Shown: positions 1-13,100 of the stretch, one piece after another
Numbering within the stretch: the first letter of the stretch is position 1
How the letters are laid out: each line of letters begins with the position of its first letter
NCBI RefSeq assembly: GCF_004027225.2
Contig: NC_044282.2
Span: 65,767,225-65,831,224, forward strand
DNA from: Strigops habroptila
Taxonomy: Eukaryota > Chordata > Aves > Psittaciformes > Psittacidae
Length of the DNA stretch: 64,000 nucleotides
Reading direction: 5' to 3'
Made by a program: the position numbers and the translations under genes
Notes under the pieces: generated by a model
Told to the model about the DNA's origin: nothing
What the model saw: only the letters and a program-made list of their open reading frames with translations
Databases searched by the model: none

Positions 1-3000
1 TTCTGATACACTCTGATATGTCAGATTTAAAACCACGATTGAAATGAAATCTCTTGCCAGGTGCCAGGAATAGTACATAAAAATGGAGGCTATCTTTAGA
101 AAAATCACATGCAATTTTAACTTTAGGCTTGGCTTTGAAATTTACTGTTCTTGTTCTGCTGCAAGAGGACTTCTGACTGCAATCAGTCTTTGAGGAAGGG
201 GTGCCTAGAAGGAAGTTCTTGCAACACGTGGGGTAGGAGAGAGGCGGGCAGTGGCACCTCAAAGGTCTAAAGCATTAGAGATGGATGTTGTTCGTGGTGT
301 AGGACAAGCAGTTAAGTTACTTGGTGGCCTGTAAAATTGCTGTAATTGTATTTAGGGTTTTTGTTTGTGTTGTTCAATGGAAAGAATCAAGCTCAGAGAC
401 CTGATAAGAATATTAGTATTCATCTTAAAACTTGTCACGTGACCTGTTTGTGAGCTTCCTCATTCTTTTAATTTGAAAGAGTACTTATACATACAAGTTC
501 TTGCTGTTTGATGACTCAGTAGGAAGTGAAAGAGTCAGTATAAACCACAGTGAAATAGAGAAGAAACTATATATGGTAAAACTTCTTACATACGTGGTCT
601 TGCACACAGGCAAGCTGAGTAGCTCTTCTTAACACATTCTGAACATACAGCAAATGCATGCAGAAATGAATGATGATGAACTCTTGGCTTCCTTAGATGC
701 ATAAATTCATTGAGTGTTGGTTGTACTGTTCAAGACATGGTGTGTACTGAGCATTGTACGGAATATGATAGTTGTTCCAAGGGTTGTGTACAATAAGAGA
801 TGGAAGAGAAACAAGTGCATGGTGTATAAATTGTACTCGAGTTTCAAATAGAGAATGGCAGGAACAGTATTTAATGTCTGACACAAGAAAAGAGAAGCTG
901 ATTATATTCCAGACTACTGCAGTTAATAACGTTTAACAGAAGATTTTGAGGGATCTCCTGTAAGGAACAGGAGGGAGAAATATCTCATGTTTCTTGTACC
1001 ACTTCAAAAATCTAACACTGTCCAGCATCTATTATTATATACATCTGTGTTTCTTTGGTGCATTTACCTGTTGGTAGTTTGGCCAAGTCTGGTTCTTGAG
1101 CCATAATATCCAATGTCAGGTCGTCACAGACCCACTGAACCAGCAGCTGTACATTTGATACGATGTCAGAGAGAATACTGCAGTGGGGATGCTCTTGTTG
1201 GTGGGGAAACTGATGTACAAGGCTGACTTGTTCCTATCTTCACCAAATTTTCAGGTAGCCAGGAGTGGAAATTTCACACCTGAAGGGGAGGAGACAGAGT
1301 TAAAATTCTGCCCCATCTGCCAACTGCTGAGTTTACCCAGCTTTGTAAAAATGCCTTTTTTTTTTTAGGCTCTCTGTTCTGGGTGAAAGAGGTAGGGACA
1401 GACTGTGAATGTCCCAGCTTAATCTTGCTCATTGTAGTTCACAGAGATTAAATCTGGTTCTGATTGTGTTTGAGGCTGGTTGGAGGAATGACAATCTGTT
1501 TTTAAAATCCAGGATTTGGTAATTGCCAACATTGTTAACTTTGCAGGAAGGTGTGTCAAGGTCTTAACACGGAAAGGGGCTGGAAGTTACTATTACAGTT
1601 CAAATAGTAAGAACACAGAATAGTATTTTTGTAGGTCAGCACAGTTGTATGTGATTTTGAGAGGTATTTTTAAGGTTGGCCAAGAGACACTTACTGACTT
1701 TGTGCAGTAGTAGTTTGGGTCGCATATCTCAGTGGTTGCTATGTGAATCTCAGGGATTATTTGCTCGGTCCAGGATTTAACAGTGTGGGTAGCAGAACTT
1801 CTTGATGGGTGCTCCAGGAGCTTGAGTTGGAAAGATTCATTTAGATGTAACTGATCTTCTGTTGACCAACACTGTTGGTGATGACTGGTAGGGAAGTTGC
1901 TTCATTCTGGGGGAAGAAAAGGAGGAAAAGCTGTAAGCAAATAGAGGGGTGTGAAGGTGTATGGGCTACCTGGAGGTGCCCAGGTTGTACTTGACCCTTG
2001 GTTAGAGGATGAGATTGTATGGGCTGTTTTATAGAACTTCTTTCTAGCTTGACCAGGCCCTGCACAATGAAATTTATAACAAGCATACTTAAATATTACA
2101 GTAGCAACAAAAATCGTGTGATTGCCCTGAATGCAGGAATTTGCTAAGTCTTGAAGGGAGCTTATTTTTATTTATATTAAAACTTGGACTCAGCTCAGTC
2201 CTTCAAAATGTCTCATGTTCCCTTTGGTATAAAACTTCTGGTAAAGTCGTCTGGTGGATTCAGGTAGTGGAATCCAGAAATGCTTGTGGCTACTCTGCTT
2301 TCTTGTAGCAGCGCTGCATTCTTGGATCCACAGATAAGATCTGTGTAACTCCTGGATACTTCTGGCCTTAATATAGGCAAAAGAGTTGATAAGTACTTGC
2401 CTTTTTGGAGAACTGGGATTGAAGTAGAATGAACAAATTGAGTTGTATACACAGTGTCATTCTTCAGGTATTCCAAACAGCTCTGCCTTTGGAGATGGGA
2501 TGAAGGAAATTAAGGTCACAAAAGGCAAAAAAAATCTCTTTCTTCTTGTATTAGCCCAACTTTAATTAAAATATCTCTTGGCTCTTTCTATAACTGGCTT
2601 TATGAATTCTTTTCCACAGCAGGTGCCCTTTTTACTGCAGTAAAGGCGAATAATTGAGAGCAATAGAAAGTGACTTTCCATGTTTGCGTCAGTGTAATGA
2701 CAGAGTTTCCTTCAGCTGCAATTAGCTGTTCTCTTTGCTGTGATAATTGTTTCAGTGGCAGTCTTCAGGTTTTGGAAATTCTTGCAGGTAGCTTTTAACA
2801 CAACCTGAAGTGGATAATTAAGCTTTGGGACTGGGCCCCAAGAGGCTGTGAATTGCCTGCCCTTGGAGGCTTCCAACATCCAACTGGTCAAAGCCCAAAG
2901 CAAGCTGGTCTGAATTCAGTGTTGACTGCTTTGAGCCCAAGGTTGGATGAGATGGCTCCTGAGGTTCTCTCCAACCCGAGCGACCCCGCGATGTCGTGCC

Positions 3001-4038
3001 ACTGCTGTTACACCTACATGGTTGAGTAATTGTGCAGTTGAAAACGTGCAGTGTTTAGTTTGGGACTGCAGGATTTTGTTCTGGCATGCTGGTACAGCTC
3101 AGCATGCAAAATATGCATCAGAAAAACAGAAGCCTGCTCTGTATGAACTGCAGGCACAACATCAGAGTGTGATAGATGAACATCAGAGCACAAGAGCCAA
3201 AGAGCCTAAGATCCCCATGAGCTCAAATTGTGCTTCCTGCTAAAGAAGTTCTTGTTTTACAGCTGATCTTCCTCTAATGACTACATTTTATTCATGCTCA
3301 GTTAATCCTCGCTATTTTCTTAGTGTATATACAGTGTATATCTTGAGACCCAGTGATACAAAGCTTCCTTTTGTACATATTTGGGTAACAAACGCTTTTT
3401 CAGAGTATCCTGTTTGGTGTGAACTACCATCAACTGAGGTTTGGGTTGTGCTACTGGTTTTTAAAGTGCTTACTGCAAACTCTTTATCCTTAAAAGAAAC
3501 CCTGAAAATCATGAAACTCCAGAGAAATGCATCTGAATTGCACACTATCTCAGTGTTACACACTTCCTGTAACAGCATAACACCTGAATTCACAAGGGTT
3601 TGGTTTTTTCTGATGTGTAACTCATTAATGCTACTGTGTGCTCTAATTGGAAAGGTGATTGAATTTGGTCTCATTGGGTACTCATTACAAGGCGATCCAT
3701 TACAAAATGATGGATTTTAGGTTGCTAGAGAACTTTTTTAAGGAGCGGCAGGAAATCCAGATTCAAATACCTCTTTCACACCTCTCAGCGTAGTCATTTC
3801 GATACTGTTTCCCAAAAATCTGACAGTCTGAAAACATTCTGGAAAATGCTTTAATTCACTTTTTCACATGTACCCTTCATCTGAAATGTGTAAAATCAAT
3901 TTGAAAGTATAAATCCAATTGGTTTCCAGTTGGACACATGCTCCTAAATTTGGACTTCTAATCTTTTTCCCCAAACCAGGTTTCTGTTGGTAAACAAAAG
4001 CAATGCTTATGCTAATAAAACTATTTATTCCTTTTCAG
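1..4038 (+). other. ACTR2: ACTR2 intron 1, 3' part
   Basis: AT-rich non-coding sequence that ends in a pyrimidine-rich tract and the acceptor AG at 4037-4038, just before exon 2. The first coding exon (Arp2 residues 1-16, with the first phosphate-binding loop) and the CpG-rich promoter are not here, so the window starts inside intron 1. The only recognisable content is a decayed CR1 fragment at about 2838-2992. Open frames at 2947-3243 and 3277-3720 show no family resemblance; the second region is open on both strands, as expected of AT-rich chance sequence. Confidence 0.85.
2838..2992 (+). mobile_element. CR1 LINE 3'-end fragment, old, sense orientation
   Basis: The stretch reads like the 3' end of a CR1 retrotransposon in forward orientation. 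It has the block around 'cccttggaggcttccaac', then 'gctttgagcccaaggttgga', then 'ctcctgaggttctctccaac'. These correspond to the CR1 features 'gctttgagcaggaggttgga' and 'ctcctgaggtcccttccaac' as I know them. It is more decayed than the other CR1 copies in the window and lacks a clean 'attctatgat' tail. The 5' limit is approximate. Confidence 0.7.
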
Positions 4039-4149
4039 TTTGTGAAGTGTGGCTATGCAGGCTCAAATTTTCCGGAGCACATTTTTCCAGCTTTGGTTGG
4101 AAGACCCATTATAAGATCAACTGCTAAAGTGGGAAACATTGAAATCAAG
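4039..4149 (+). CDS. ACTR2: ACTR2 exon 2 (residues 17-53)
   Basis: The exon holds 37 codons, phase 0 at both ends, between acceptor 'cttttcag' and donor 'gtatgt'. It begins [20 protein letters not shown] and ends GNIEIK. It covers actin-fold subdomain 1 and the part equivalent to the actin DNase-I loop in subdomain 2. Residue 45 is Ala, where I recall Thr in human. Confidence 0.97.
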
Positions 4150-7100
4150 GTATGTTTTTTTTTCATCATTATTGCTTTCTGACAGATACAAATATTTAGG
4201 GGCAGCTTTTGACTGATGCAGTGTTTGCAAATGTGTTTTTCTTAATTCCCCTTTATGCCGTTTCAGTATCTCTTGATTCATTTCTGTACTGGGCTCTACT
4301 GTCGAACTACAGAGTTATTAGGGGGGTAATCTAAAGCACTGGAGACTTTCAGATAGTTCAGCTGAGGAGGCAGCAGGTACTATGGGCAAAAAGGGGCTTC
4401 AAATGCCAATATGTAAATGATGTCAAGATTAGAGGCAGAAATCAGGCAGAAGTGGTTGATGTTTGTCACTGAGCTGTACTGTGGGATTCTGAGACAATGC
4501 TGAAGAGCTGCTGGAGCTTCCAGGTTTTTCTATGCTGTTTGCTTTCTACTTGCAGTTGATCATCTGTGATCTTGTATGAGATGTTTAACCTTGGTTGTGT
4601 TTGCATTTCATTGTTTCTATTGTTTTTGTTTTCTTTCTGCTGTTGATAGATGTAGGTACTCTATAACAGTTAGAGATGGAGAGGCTGTGTTCATGCTACT
4701 TCATCTTGGGATGTTATTCCAAATTGGAATGGGAGGGCACCACTGTTTGAGAATCTTTTTCTGAAGTCTGGGGAGCTATTGTTTCTCACTTTATATTGTA
4801 ATTACAGAGGAACCCTTCAAATGTTAGTAGTTGCTTCTGCAATAACAGCCTTCAGTACATGTCTTGACCCTACTTTGGTCGCATCCTTTCTTCTTGCTTC
4901 TTGCCCCATGTTCTCACCTTGTGCAGTCATGTGGTGGGCCACTTGACCGAGCTGATCCAGCTGAAAAAGAGTGATTTCTTTGTCAGGTGTAGTTTTGACT
5001 GCCTCACTAAAGAATTGTGCAAGCTCCAGTTCAAGAGCAAGGGCGAAGCAGGAGGCAACACAGAACTGCAGGCGGCCTCAATTAGGCCAGGGAAGGTCAA
5101 GTAGAACCATGTACAGGCTTTCAATTTTGCTTTCCTTGTTGCTTCTGAGAAGCAGCTTAGTAAAGGAAAAAAGATAAAATCTGCCCAGTCTTGTTCCTTA
5201 GTTTCAGAACCCTCTGGCTGATGAGGAGAACTTCAGTTTTCTGGTTGCTGCTGCTGCCTGTAACGTTAGTAGTTTCAGCAGAAGGCTATAGGAGGAAGTC
5301 AAGGGGATAAAAGATATCGGACCTTTCCAAATTGCACTGGATTATTTTGTTGTGTGGTTTGATTTTTAATATTGCAGTGCCACTTACCTTGTATCAGCCA
5401 GGACAATTTGTTTGAAGGATGGAGAACTTTCCCTTTGACAGTAGATAGGAATTTTTGTAAGGAGAGGGAAAACATCTTCCTTTCTCTCGAAAGACTTGAG
5501 GAGAGGTGTTTCTTTGGATATCTACTTCATGCGACAGTTTCTTCAAGGAGGTCCTGGTAAAGTTTTATGGAAGTTATGCACTGATTTACAAGTCTAAAGT
5601 CCAAGAAAAATTCTCTTGCATGAAATCTGGTTGTTGAAGTTATGTTTTCTTTCCAGGTGTTATGATAACAGCCTGTCCTGCTAGTCTTGCTATCTTCTGA
5701 TTGTCTGATAACATAGTTTAATATCATTACACGTGACATTGGAAAGACAGGAAGTAGAAGTGGGTAATTGCTATGAGATCAGTGCAAAAGAACCAGTAAA
5801 CTGTATTTTCTCATGCTTTGCCTGTCTTCTGCTTGAGGATGGATCACATGGGTGTAGTTTAGGAAGTATAAATGGTGTCAAGGTTCTTCCTAGAAGTTTT
5901 ATAGCATCTGCCTATAATAGCTTGTCACCCTTTTGTAAGGCAGTAGTGTATCAAGAGAAGAAATCCCTGCCGCAGATACTTTGGGTAGTATCGCAGTAGG
6001 ATAATGCAGTAGGAAGAGTTGTTAAGCATGTGTACTGTTTTTCTTTGAGATTTGTGCAGATTTCCTAAAATAAATAAATAGATCTATTTTAGCAGGTGAG
6101 TTTTATGCCAAAATTTAATTCTAGCCATTCACTGCAAGTTCTTACGGGATTAGTTTAAAACTGAAGCTGGCAAGAAGAGTGTCAGTTTGACTTTTAAAAA
6201 CTGTACAGAAAAGCTGTCATTCCTGTGAAATTCAGAAACTCTGCGAGAAGATCCTGGAAGCTGATCAAAACAGTGGTTATCAGCCATCTATTGAGTTAAC
6301 TGATTTCAAGTTGCTTTGTCCATGTTTTCCTTCTAGATTCTTGTTTCAGCTAGCAGCAGGGATACAGCTTTTTCTCTTACTTGGAGTCCCCAGTTCTGGA
6401 CATAAACTCAAAAGTTCAGTTATTAGTGGGATTATTTTGCTTCAAATTGCAACCTTGAAAACTCTAAAACCAGAAGCATAGATGCTGCTCCTAGCTTTTA
6501 CTGACTTAATACTCTTTGCAGCTGGTTTCAGAGTTGATAACCTTTTTAGGTTTGGGACAGATCAGACCTGAGCCATGGTCTGTGTCCTGCAGTTCTGATC
6601 AGTTTCTGCCAAAGGCAGAAACCCAGGGTTGTTCCCTGGTTTTGAAGTGAGGAAGAGGTGGCTCTGACCAGCCTCTTTGGGACTGCTTGTCCCAAGGCAG
6701 CTGCCAGAAACAATATGACCTTTCTTTTTGACATACAGAATAAGTAGATTTGCCCTAATGGTGCTGATAGTTATCCTGTTGCTTTTGGCAGCTTAGGTGA
6801 CTCAAAGTGAATTTAATGAAAGGAGGAAAACGTCTCAATAATCATGGAAATGGCTTTAGTATAATTTTGGACAATGTTTATGCACATACACTTCGAATAT
6901 CTCATAGTGCTTCCTGGCTGCTTTAATTATCTTCCTACCTCCGTAGCTTGCTATAGGAAAAGAGCTTTGAGGCGCTGCTCTTACTACTGCGCTTCGTGAT
7001 TGCTTATTTCCATTCTGAGAGAAGATGCCATAATTAAAGTAAATATGTCTTATTTGATTCTTTTTGGGTGTTTGCTCCGTGATACATGAACAGATTAGCC

Positions 7101-10100
7101 TGCTTATCGGGGAATGCTTTTGTGTTACAGTTTTCAGTTCTTGGGTAATTAAAGTAGAATTTTTAAAACCAAACTTGAAATTTAGCATGTCAAAGCTAGT
7201 TATGGTCAAGTGCCTCATGCAGAGTCTTGTCTAGTTCAGATAAACTCCTTGCCCAGGGTAAAACTCCAGCGTTACAGAGTATTTATGCACAGAATCCTAT
7301 TTATGAGAAGTAGACAATGTAAGATGCATAAACATGACATGGCATTGACCTGTAGCAGTAGCTTCCTTTAAAGAGATGTTTTAATCTGAGATCCTGAGAA
7401 TGTTAGTCCGGCCCTAACTAAACTAACTCAGATCATTTCCTGCTGTACATGCATCTCTTTTCAGCCTATTTCTACTGTGTACTTAAAATAATTTGAGAAT
7501 TTCATTTAGGCCTTTTCTGACTTTCTTGCTTCTACCTTCTTTCTTCACCTTTCTTGACCTGTTGAAGTAGAATAACAAAAAGATGGTAAGTGAGGTGCCC
7601 CTGTGCTGTTTGTTTACCATTTTTGCTTGATGGGACCTGGTAGCTGTTATGTTATTTTTTGATGCTATTCATTGTTTTGTCTTGTCCTACATTTTACATT
7701 TGAATACATACTTATTTTGGACGTTGATCATTGCTTTGGTTTACTAGCAACTAATTCATGAGAATATTGTATGTATTGCTTATAAATGCTACATAACCTG
7801 TAGTTTTGCAAGATGTAAGAATAACACTTAAAGATCAACAGGAGCTCAACCTCATTAACAGTAGGAATTGCTCTGTTTAACATTACAAACCAAGAGTTTG
7901 AATAAACCTTCAGATATCAGTCAGACAAATGTTACTGAGTACCAAAGTTGCAGAAACATTGGATGTCATGATACTGGTTCCTCTCTGCAAATTCAGTTGT
8001 GTTGTCTTTCTTCCTTTTCACCTACCAAGTGCTTGTATTTGTTAGCATGCTCTTGAGAACAATTGTTCTGGCCTTCAGCTTTGTTTTGAAAGGATGTGAA
8101 AGTTTTGTGCAGCTTTCATTGCACGTTTGAGTAGTGGCTTTTCCTGGGCTATGTCCTGTTCAGCAGCATGAAGTCTCAAAGAACAATGCATAAAAAGGCT
8201 TCTGATTCTTCTGACTGGTGGAGTTGTCATCTTAAATTCTCGGGAGTGATGTGGCTGCGTGGTAGAGTTTTCATAGTACAGTTTCACTAGAGTACATTTG
8301 ATTTAAAATGTTGGAGTCTTGACTTTTGTCTCCTGTACAGTCGAGAACTGAAGTGTGATTTGCTCTGCAAGGGAAAACAAAGAAAGCACATTGTCAGTGA
8401 GAGGGGGTGGAAGAGGGATGGTTTGATTTTCAATTCACTTTTTATATAGTCAACAGTAACTGTTCAGGTTACTTCAAGAAAAGGCTTTATAAACCGGGCA
8501 CCAGATTTTTCATTGTGCATCTTTTTTTCCCTAGCATTGAACAGCAGGTTGAGTAACCCTCACTTCAAAGTTTCCTGTGCCACAGCAACTGCAAACTGCG
8601 GGGCATATTTTTGTGTGAAGCAGATGGGGTTTTTTCTATTAAATTAATAGAGTATTAGTATGGAAACAGTGCTATTGGTACCTGGAAGTATGTTCTTAAG
8701 GGCTAAATACAAGCGAGTCAGTTAAGGCTTCTTTAGAAAAGTCTGCGGTATAATAGGGAGCAAAAAGAAGATGTTACTGTGCATACTTCCTCTGGGAAAT
8801 ACGTGGGAAAGGAGATGATATGATGCTACTAATTTGAATGTGCAAGGTTTGCATAACTAATAAACAGATTGCTTAATCAGTGTGAAATGACTATACAAAC
8901 TATGCATTAGTTGGTTGTATTGGTGTAAGAATGCATTACTGGGGGTTTTGGCTTGGGACTCTTGGCATGGAACAGACGAGGATATATTTTATATTTAGAT
9001 GTGTCTCTTCACACCCTACTGACATAGGCAATATGTAAACCATTGTTTCTTTTAATGTCTGGTGTGGAACTTCTAATCTCTTATTTGCTTTTGCTACTGT
9101 TCGGTATGCTTATTCACCACTCATTATTCCTTTTTTGGTATTGTGCACAGAAATTTGCAACATGCATGGAAAAATACTCTGCCAATCCCACCTACTGCCC
9201 TTATGTGCTATTTTGCATCTCAGCCCTTAGAAATTAGTATTTGGTAAAAGAGGTTTGGAGAAAGATCTGTGCTTATAAAGGTCTTTGTGGCATCTGGCTG
9301 TGACAGGGTTTATTGGCATGTTTAAGGTTAATTGGGAAATGGAATTAATAAAGTTTAGTTTGGAAAAGGTTTGGGATGGGTAACAACCAAATTTAAATAC
9401 TACACGAAATATATTCTGCTTCTCTCCAGATTACCTGAAAATGGTTCTAAAATGTGGGCATTCTTTAAGAACACACTTGGACACAGGCTGGAGCAGTTCA
9501 TGTCATTCTTGAGGACTTTGGTGTTTAGAGCACTTTGCAAGCACTGACATGTTTCTGTATTGAAATTTTACAGGATCTCATGGTTGGTGATGAAGCAAGT
9601 GAATTACGCTCAATGCTGGAAGTGAATTATCCGATGGAGAATGGCATAGTTCGGAACTGGGATGATATGAAACATCTCTGGGATTACACGTTTGGACCAG
9701 AAAAACTTAATATTGACACAAAAAATTGTAAAATACTACTCACAGAACCTCCCATGAATCCAACTAAAAACAGGGAGAAGATCGTGGAGGTATGTCTGTC
9801 TAGTAGAAACTGGTATGCACTGTCATTGAAGCAGCACTAGGAGATTCTGACTTCTTGGAACACCTCGTAACTATCTGAGGCAAAGCAGTTCTGTTTCCTA
9901 ACCAGAACTTGGCCTCAGCTGTAGTCACGAAGGCTGCTGTCATTAAATTCAAACAAGCTGATCTTACTCAAAAGCTATAAGCAAGCTTCTTGTCTCAAGC
10001 TATATCACCATTAAAACACAGAATTGGAAATACATCTTTATCTCCGTGTATCCAAGATACATTGATTACTAGCTGATTTAAATGAACCTGGACTGATTTA

Positions 10101-13100
10101 AATTAACTTGGACTTCTGTTAACCAGTAATGCTTCAGAGGAGATTGAGGCTTGAGCAAGATGATGCTTACCAGGTGGAGCACTGTTGTTAGAGGTAGTTG
10201 AGACAAAGGTGTGATGGCAGCCGATACCTAGCATTAGTCACAGGTCAGTGAATTATCACTGAAAGCCTTCTAAGAAGGAAAGCCTGGTTCTTGGATCCTT
10301 GATCTCAGAGTGCTGCCCTGAGTCACCTCAGGGTGACCTGAGCTCCATCTCAACCTTGTTGAGATGTATATTGTTTAGCTCTAGGACCATGTAACAAAGA
10401 CTCAGTTTTGGAGAGCAGTAGTGTTTGATGAGAATAGAAAGTCAAAAAGTTTAGTTTCCTGGATTTGGGGGATTTTTTTGTTTGTTTTCTCAAGCATCAT
10501 AGGTATTTTCAGTTAATCTAAGTATTCATTGTAACAAAAATGTAATTTAAAAAATGTGTTGCAGGAAAAATGGGTTCTTAAGTCTGAAACCTGATCCATT
10601 CATCGGAACTTTGAATATGAAAGCTTGTGTGTATACATATATTTTTTCCCAAATCTGTTGCTTAGTCTAGTAAGAATTTACCTTTAGCATTACCTGCTGA
10701 CCTTTCTTTTAAAATCCTTTTGTCATCATAGCTACAGTAGTGCTTTCTGCAGCGTAGCAGTGGAGGTATTTGTGCTAATCTTTCCTTTCAATGGCTTGAG
10801 CAAGTGAAGTGAAGCAAAGTTGGAAAACCTGAAGAAATCCAACCATACAATCTTAATTCATAATTTCTTAGCAATTGTGGATGTTAGGGACCTAATACTT
10901 AGGTAATATATAATGCAATGTTGGTAATACCTTCTACTGTGTGTCAGTCAGCTGTGGTGTGATAGACATAGCAGATTATTCTGGTTGGCCTCTGTGTAGC
11001 AGGAATGGTTGAATTTCCTGTCCAGGCTTCTTTGCTTTTCAGCTGTCTACAATAGTCTTCTTGTTTCTGTTTTCCTGCTAAACACAAAAGGCTGGATTTT
11101 AGTTATTCTGGTGCTGAGTAATTTTATACCATAAACTGAAAAATCTTGCATGGCTTCTGAACTCTGATAAAACATTTGTATTGCTCCATTTGCTCTTTTT
11201 AAACACTCCAGAGATCGTAGATATTTAATCATAATCCAGAGGATTAAGAAGAACTAGAATCTATTTTTGTGAATTCAAATTTGAGTTAACAGAAGCTCGT
11301 TGCTTCTATTAATATTTTTAATGGATCACAGCGTTATGAGGACTAGCAATATTTAGGTTTTTAACTGCAACATATTTATACCGCTTCCATTTTTGACACG
11401 GACTCCTCCTTTTCAGGGAGGTTAGCCCAGTATGGAGCAGAGGGCTGAATTAAGATTTTTTCCTAAAGCCTGCAGTAAATATAATAATATCTCTGCAGTT
11501 TGTGATACAGTGCAGTAGCATTTTGAAAGAAAAGCTTAGTCATCTGGACCATATCAAGATGATACATAATTATATACGCTTGTACTTCATTCTGCTTCCA
11601 GTAATTCTCTCTCTCACCCCATCGCTCCATCAAACTCAGCTGCACAGTAACAGCAGCAAGTGTTCACATGACAGCTGTGTTATAAAATATATATTTTTAA
11701 AGTGCAGTTTCTTTCGTGGTGTGTACAAGACACTGGTTGCTCCTCATCTTAACTGTTTGCTGTCCATCTGCTGCATTCTCATTCTGCATTACCCTCAGGA
11801 GCAGCCAGACTGTGATGGTATATCATGTAGCTGTGGAGATACTCTGGCACAGTCACTTCTCCTAATCCCAACCTAGCATTCCTTATCTTTTTTCCCGATT
11901 TTTAGTTCTTCCTTTCTGTGCCCAATTAGAACAGCACTTTGTAGGCAATCCAAAAGCTGCCGTCACAAGAAGAAGAATCTTTGCAGGAGACATCCTGCTC
12001 AGTGTTTACATCTTAGGATTTCTTTTTAACATATGTCCCATGTCAAAGCATTTTTCATGTCAAATAGAACAGATCTAGAGATGTCTTGAAAGAAAGAGCA
12101 ACAGCCCCGCAAAGGCCTACATAAAGGGTTTTGCAGTGGCTTCTAGAGTTCAGTGGAACACATCAAGGCAATAACTTGATTGAAATAATGCCATTTCAAT
12201 ATTCATTTTGCTGTATGAAGATGATATTTTAGATTTTTCTTAAATTAGCTTTTCATTTTGTAAGCACTCTGGTTGTTTGAAGGCACCATCCATCGGAATA
12301 GTGCTGGTTTTAGGCAGTGACTACTCAAAGGGAATCTCTTTGTGAGCTGCTGCTCTTTCAACTGTTCGTTTTCTGGCAGACACTTCTGCTTCTTGTTTCT
12401 GAAGGTACTGCGTGCGTGCTAAACTGTGGCCAGCACGGAAGTTACTAACCAGCAGCCAGTCTTGTAATGTCTTGCTTGTTCTTAGCCCATGCACTCAACT
12501 ACTGTATTGAATTTCCTTTTATATTACCCAGCTCACATTGGGGGTTTATAAAACCCCCCAGTGTGGTGTTCTCATGGCAGAGTGCTCTGCAGCTCGCCCC
12601 CTCTGTTCCTTTCTGCTGGACTTCTGTCATGCTGTGTGCTCACAGCACATATCCTGAGACAGGCAGCATCAGTCTTCCCAGGGCGTTTGCAGTGTGCTCG
12701 ATACAGCTATGAAATAATTAACTTGTCTTTGCAAGGATCAGGTTTTTGGTAGGGGTCAGCCTTTTACAATCACACTGTTCTAACAGAGGAGGTTCTTTAA
12801 ATAGCTCAGAATTCTAAAATTGTCAGGCATCAGCCTTTTTTGTTTAAAAATGTTTAGATATCTTTTTCTTGAGCTGTGGGAGTACTTTGGAGTTAATCAG
12901 TTTCTAATCCTAGAAGTTGCAGAAGTGCTCAGGAGGCTGCAGGATAGCAAAAGCAAAACTTCAGTGTGTGCTGGAGTCATCAGAGTTCATCCGTTTTTCC
13001 TGGTAAAGCATTTTGAGGAGAAAACTGCTGTACAGTCTGATTTGTTTACTTGGCCTTTTTTGTGTTTATAAAGAAGACAAGATCCTATAAACTCTACATC

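Noticed and set aside
3277..3720. 147-codon open frame in ACTR2 intron 1, with an opposite-strand frame at 3312-3674
   Set aside because: AT-rich chance frame. A window this size is expected to contain a few frames of this length, both strands are open at once, and no domain, splice context or family match is seen.
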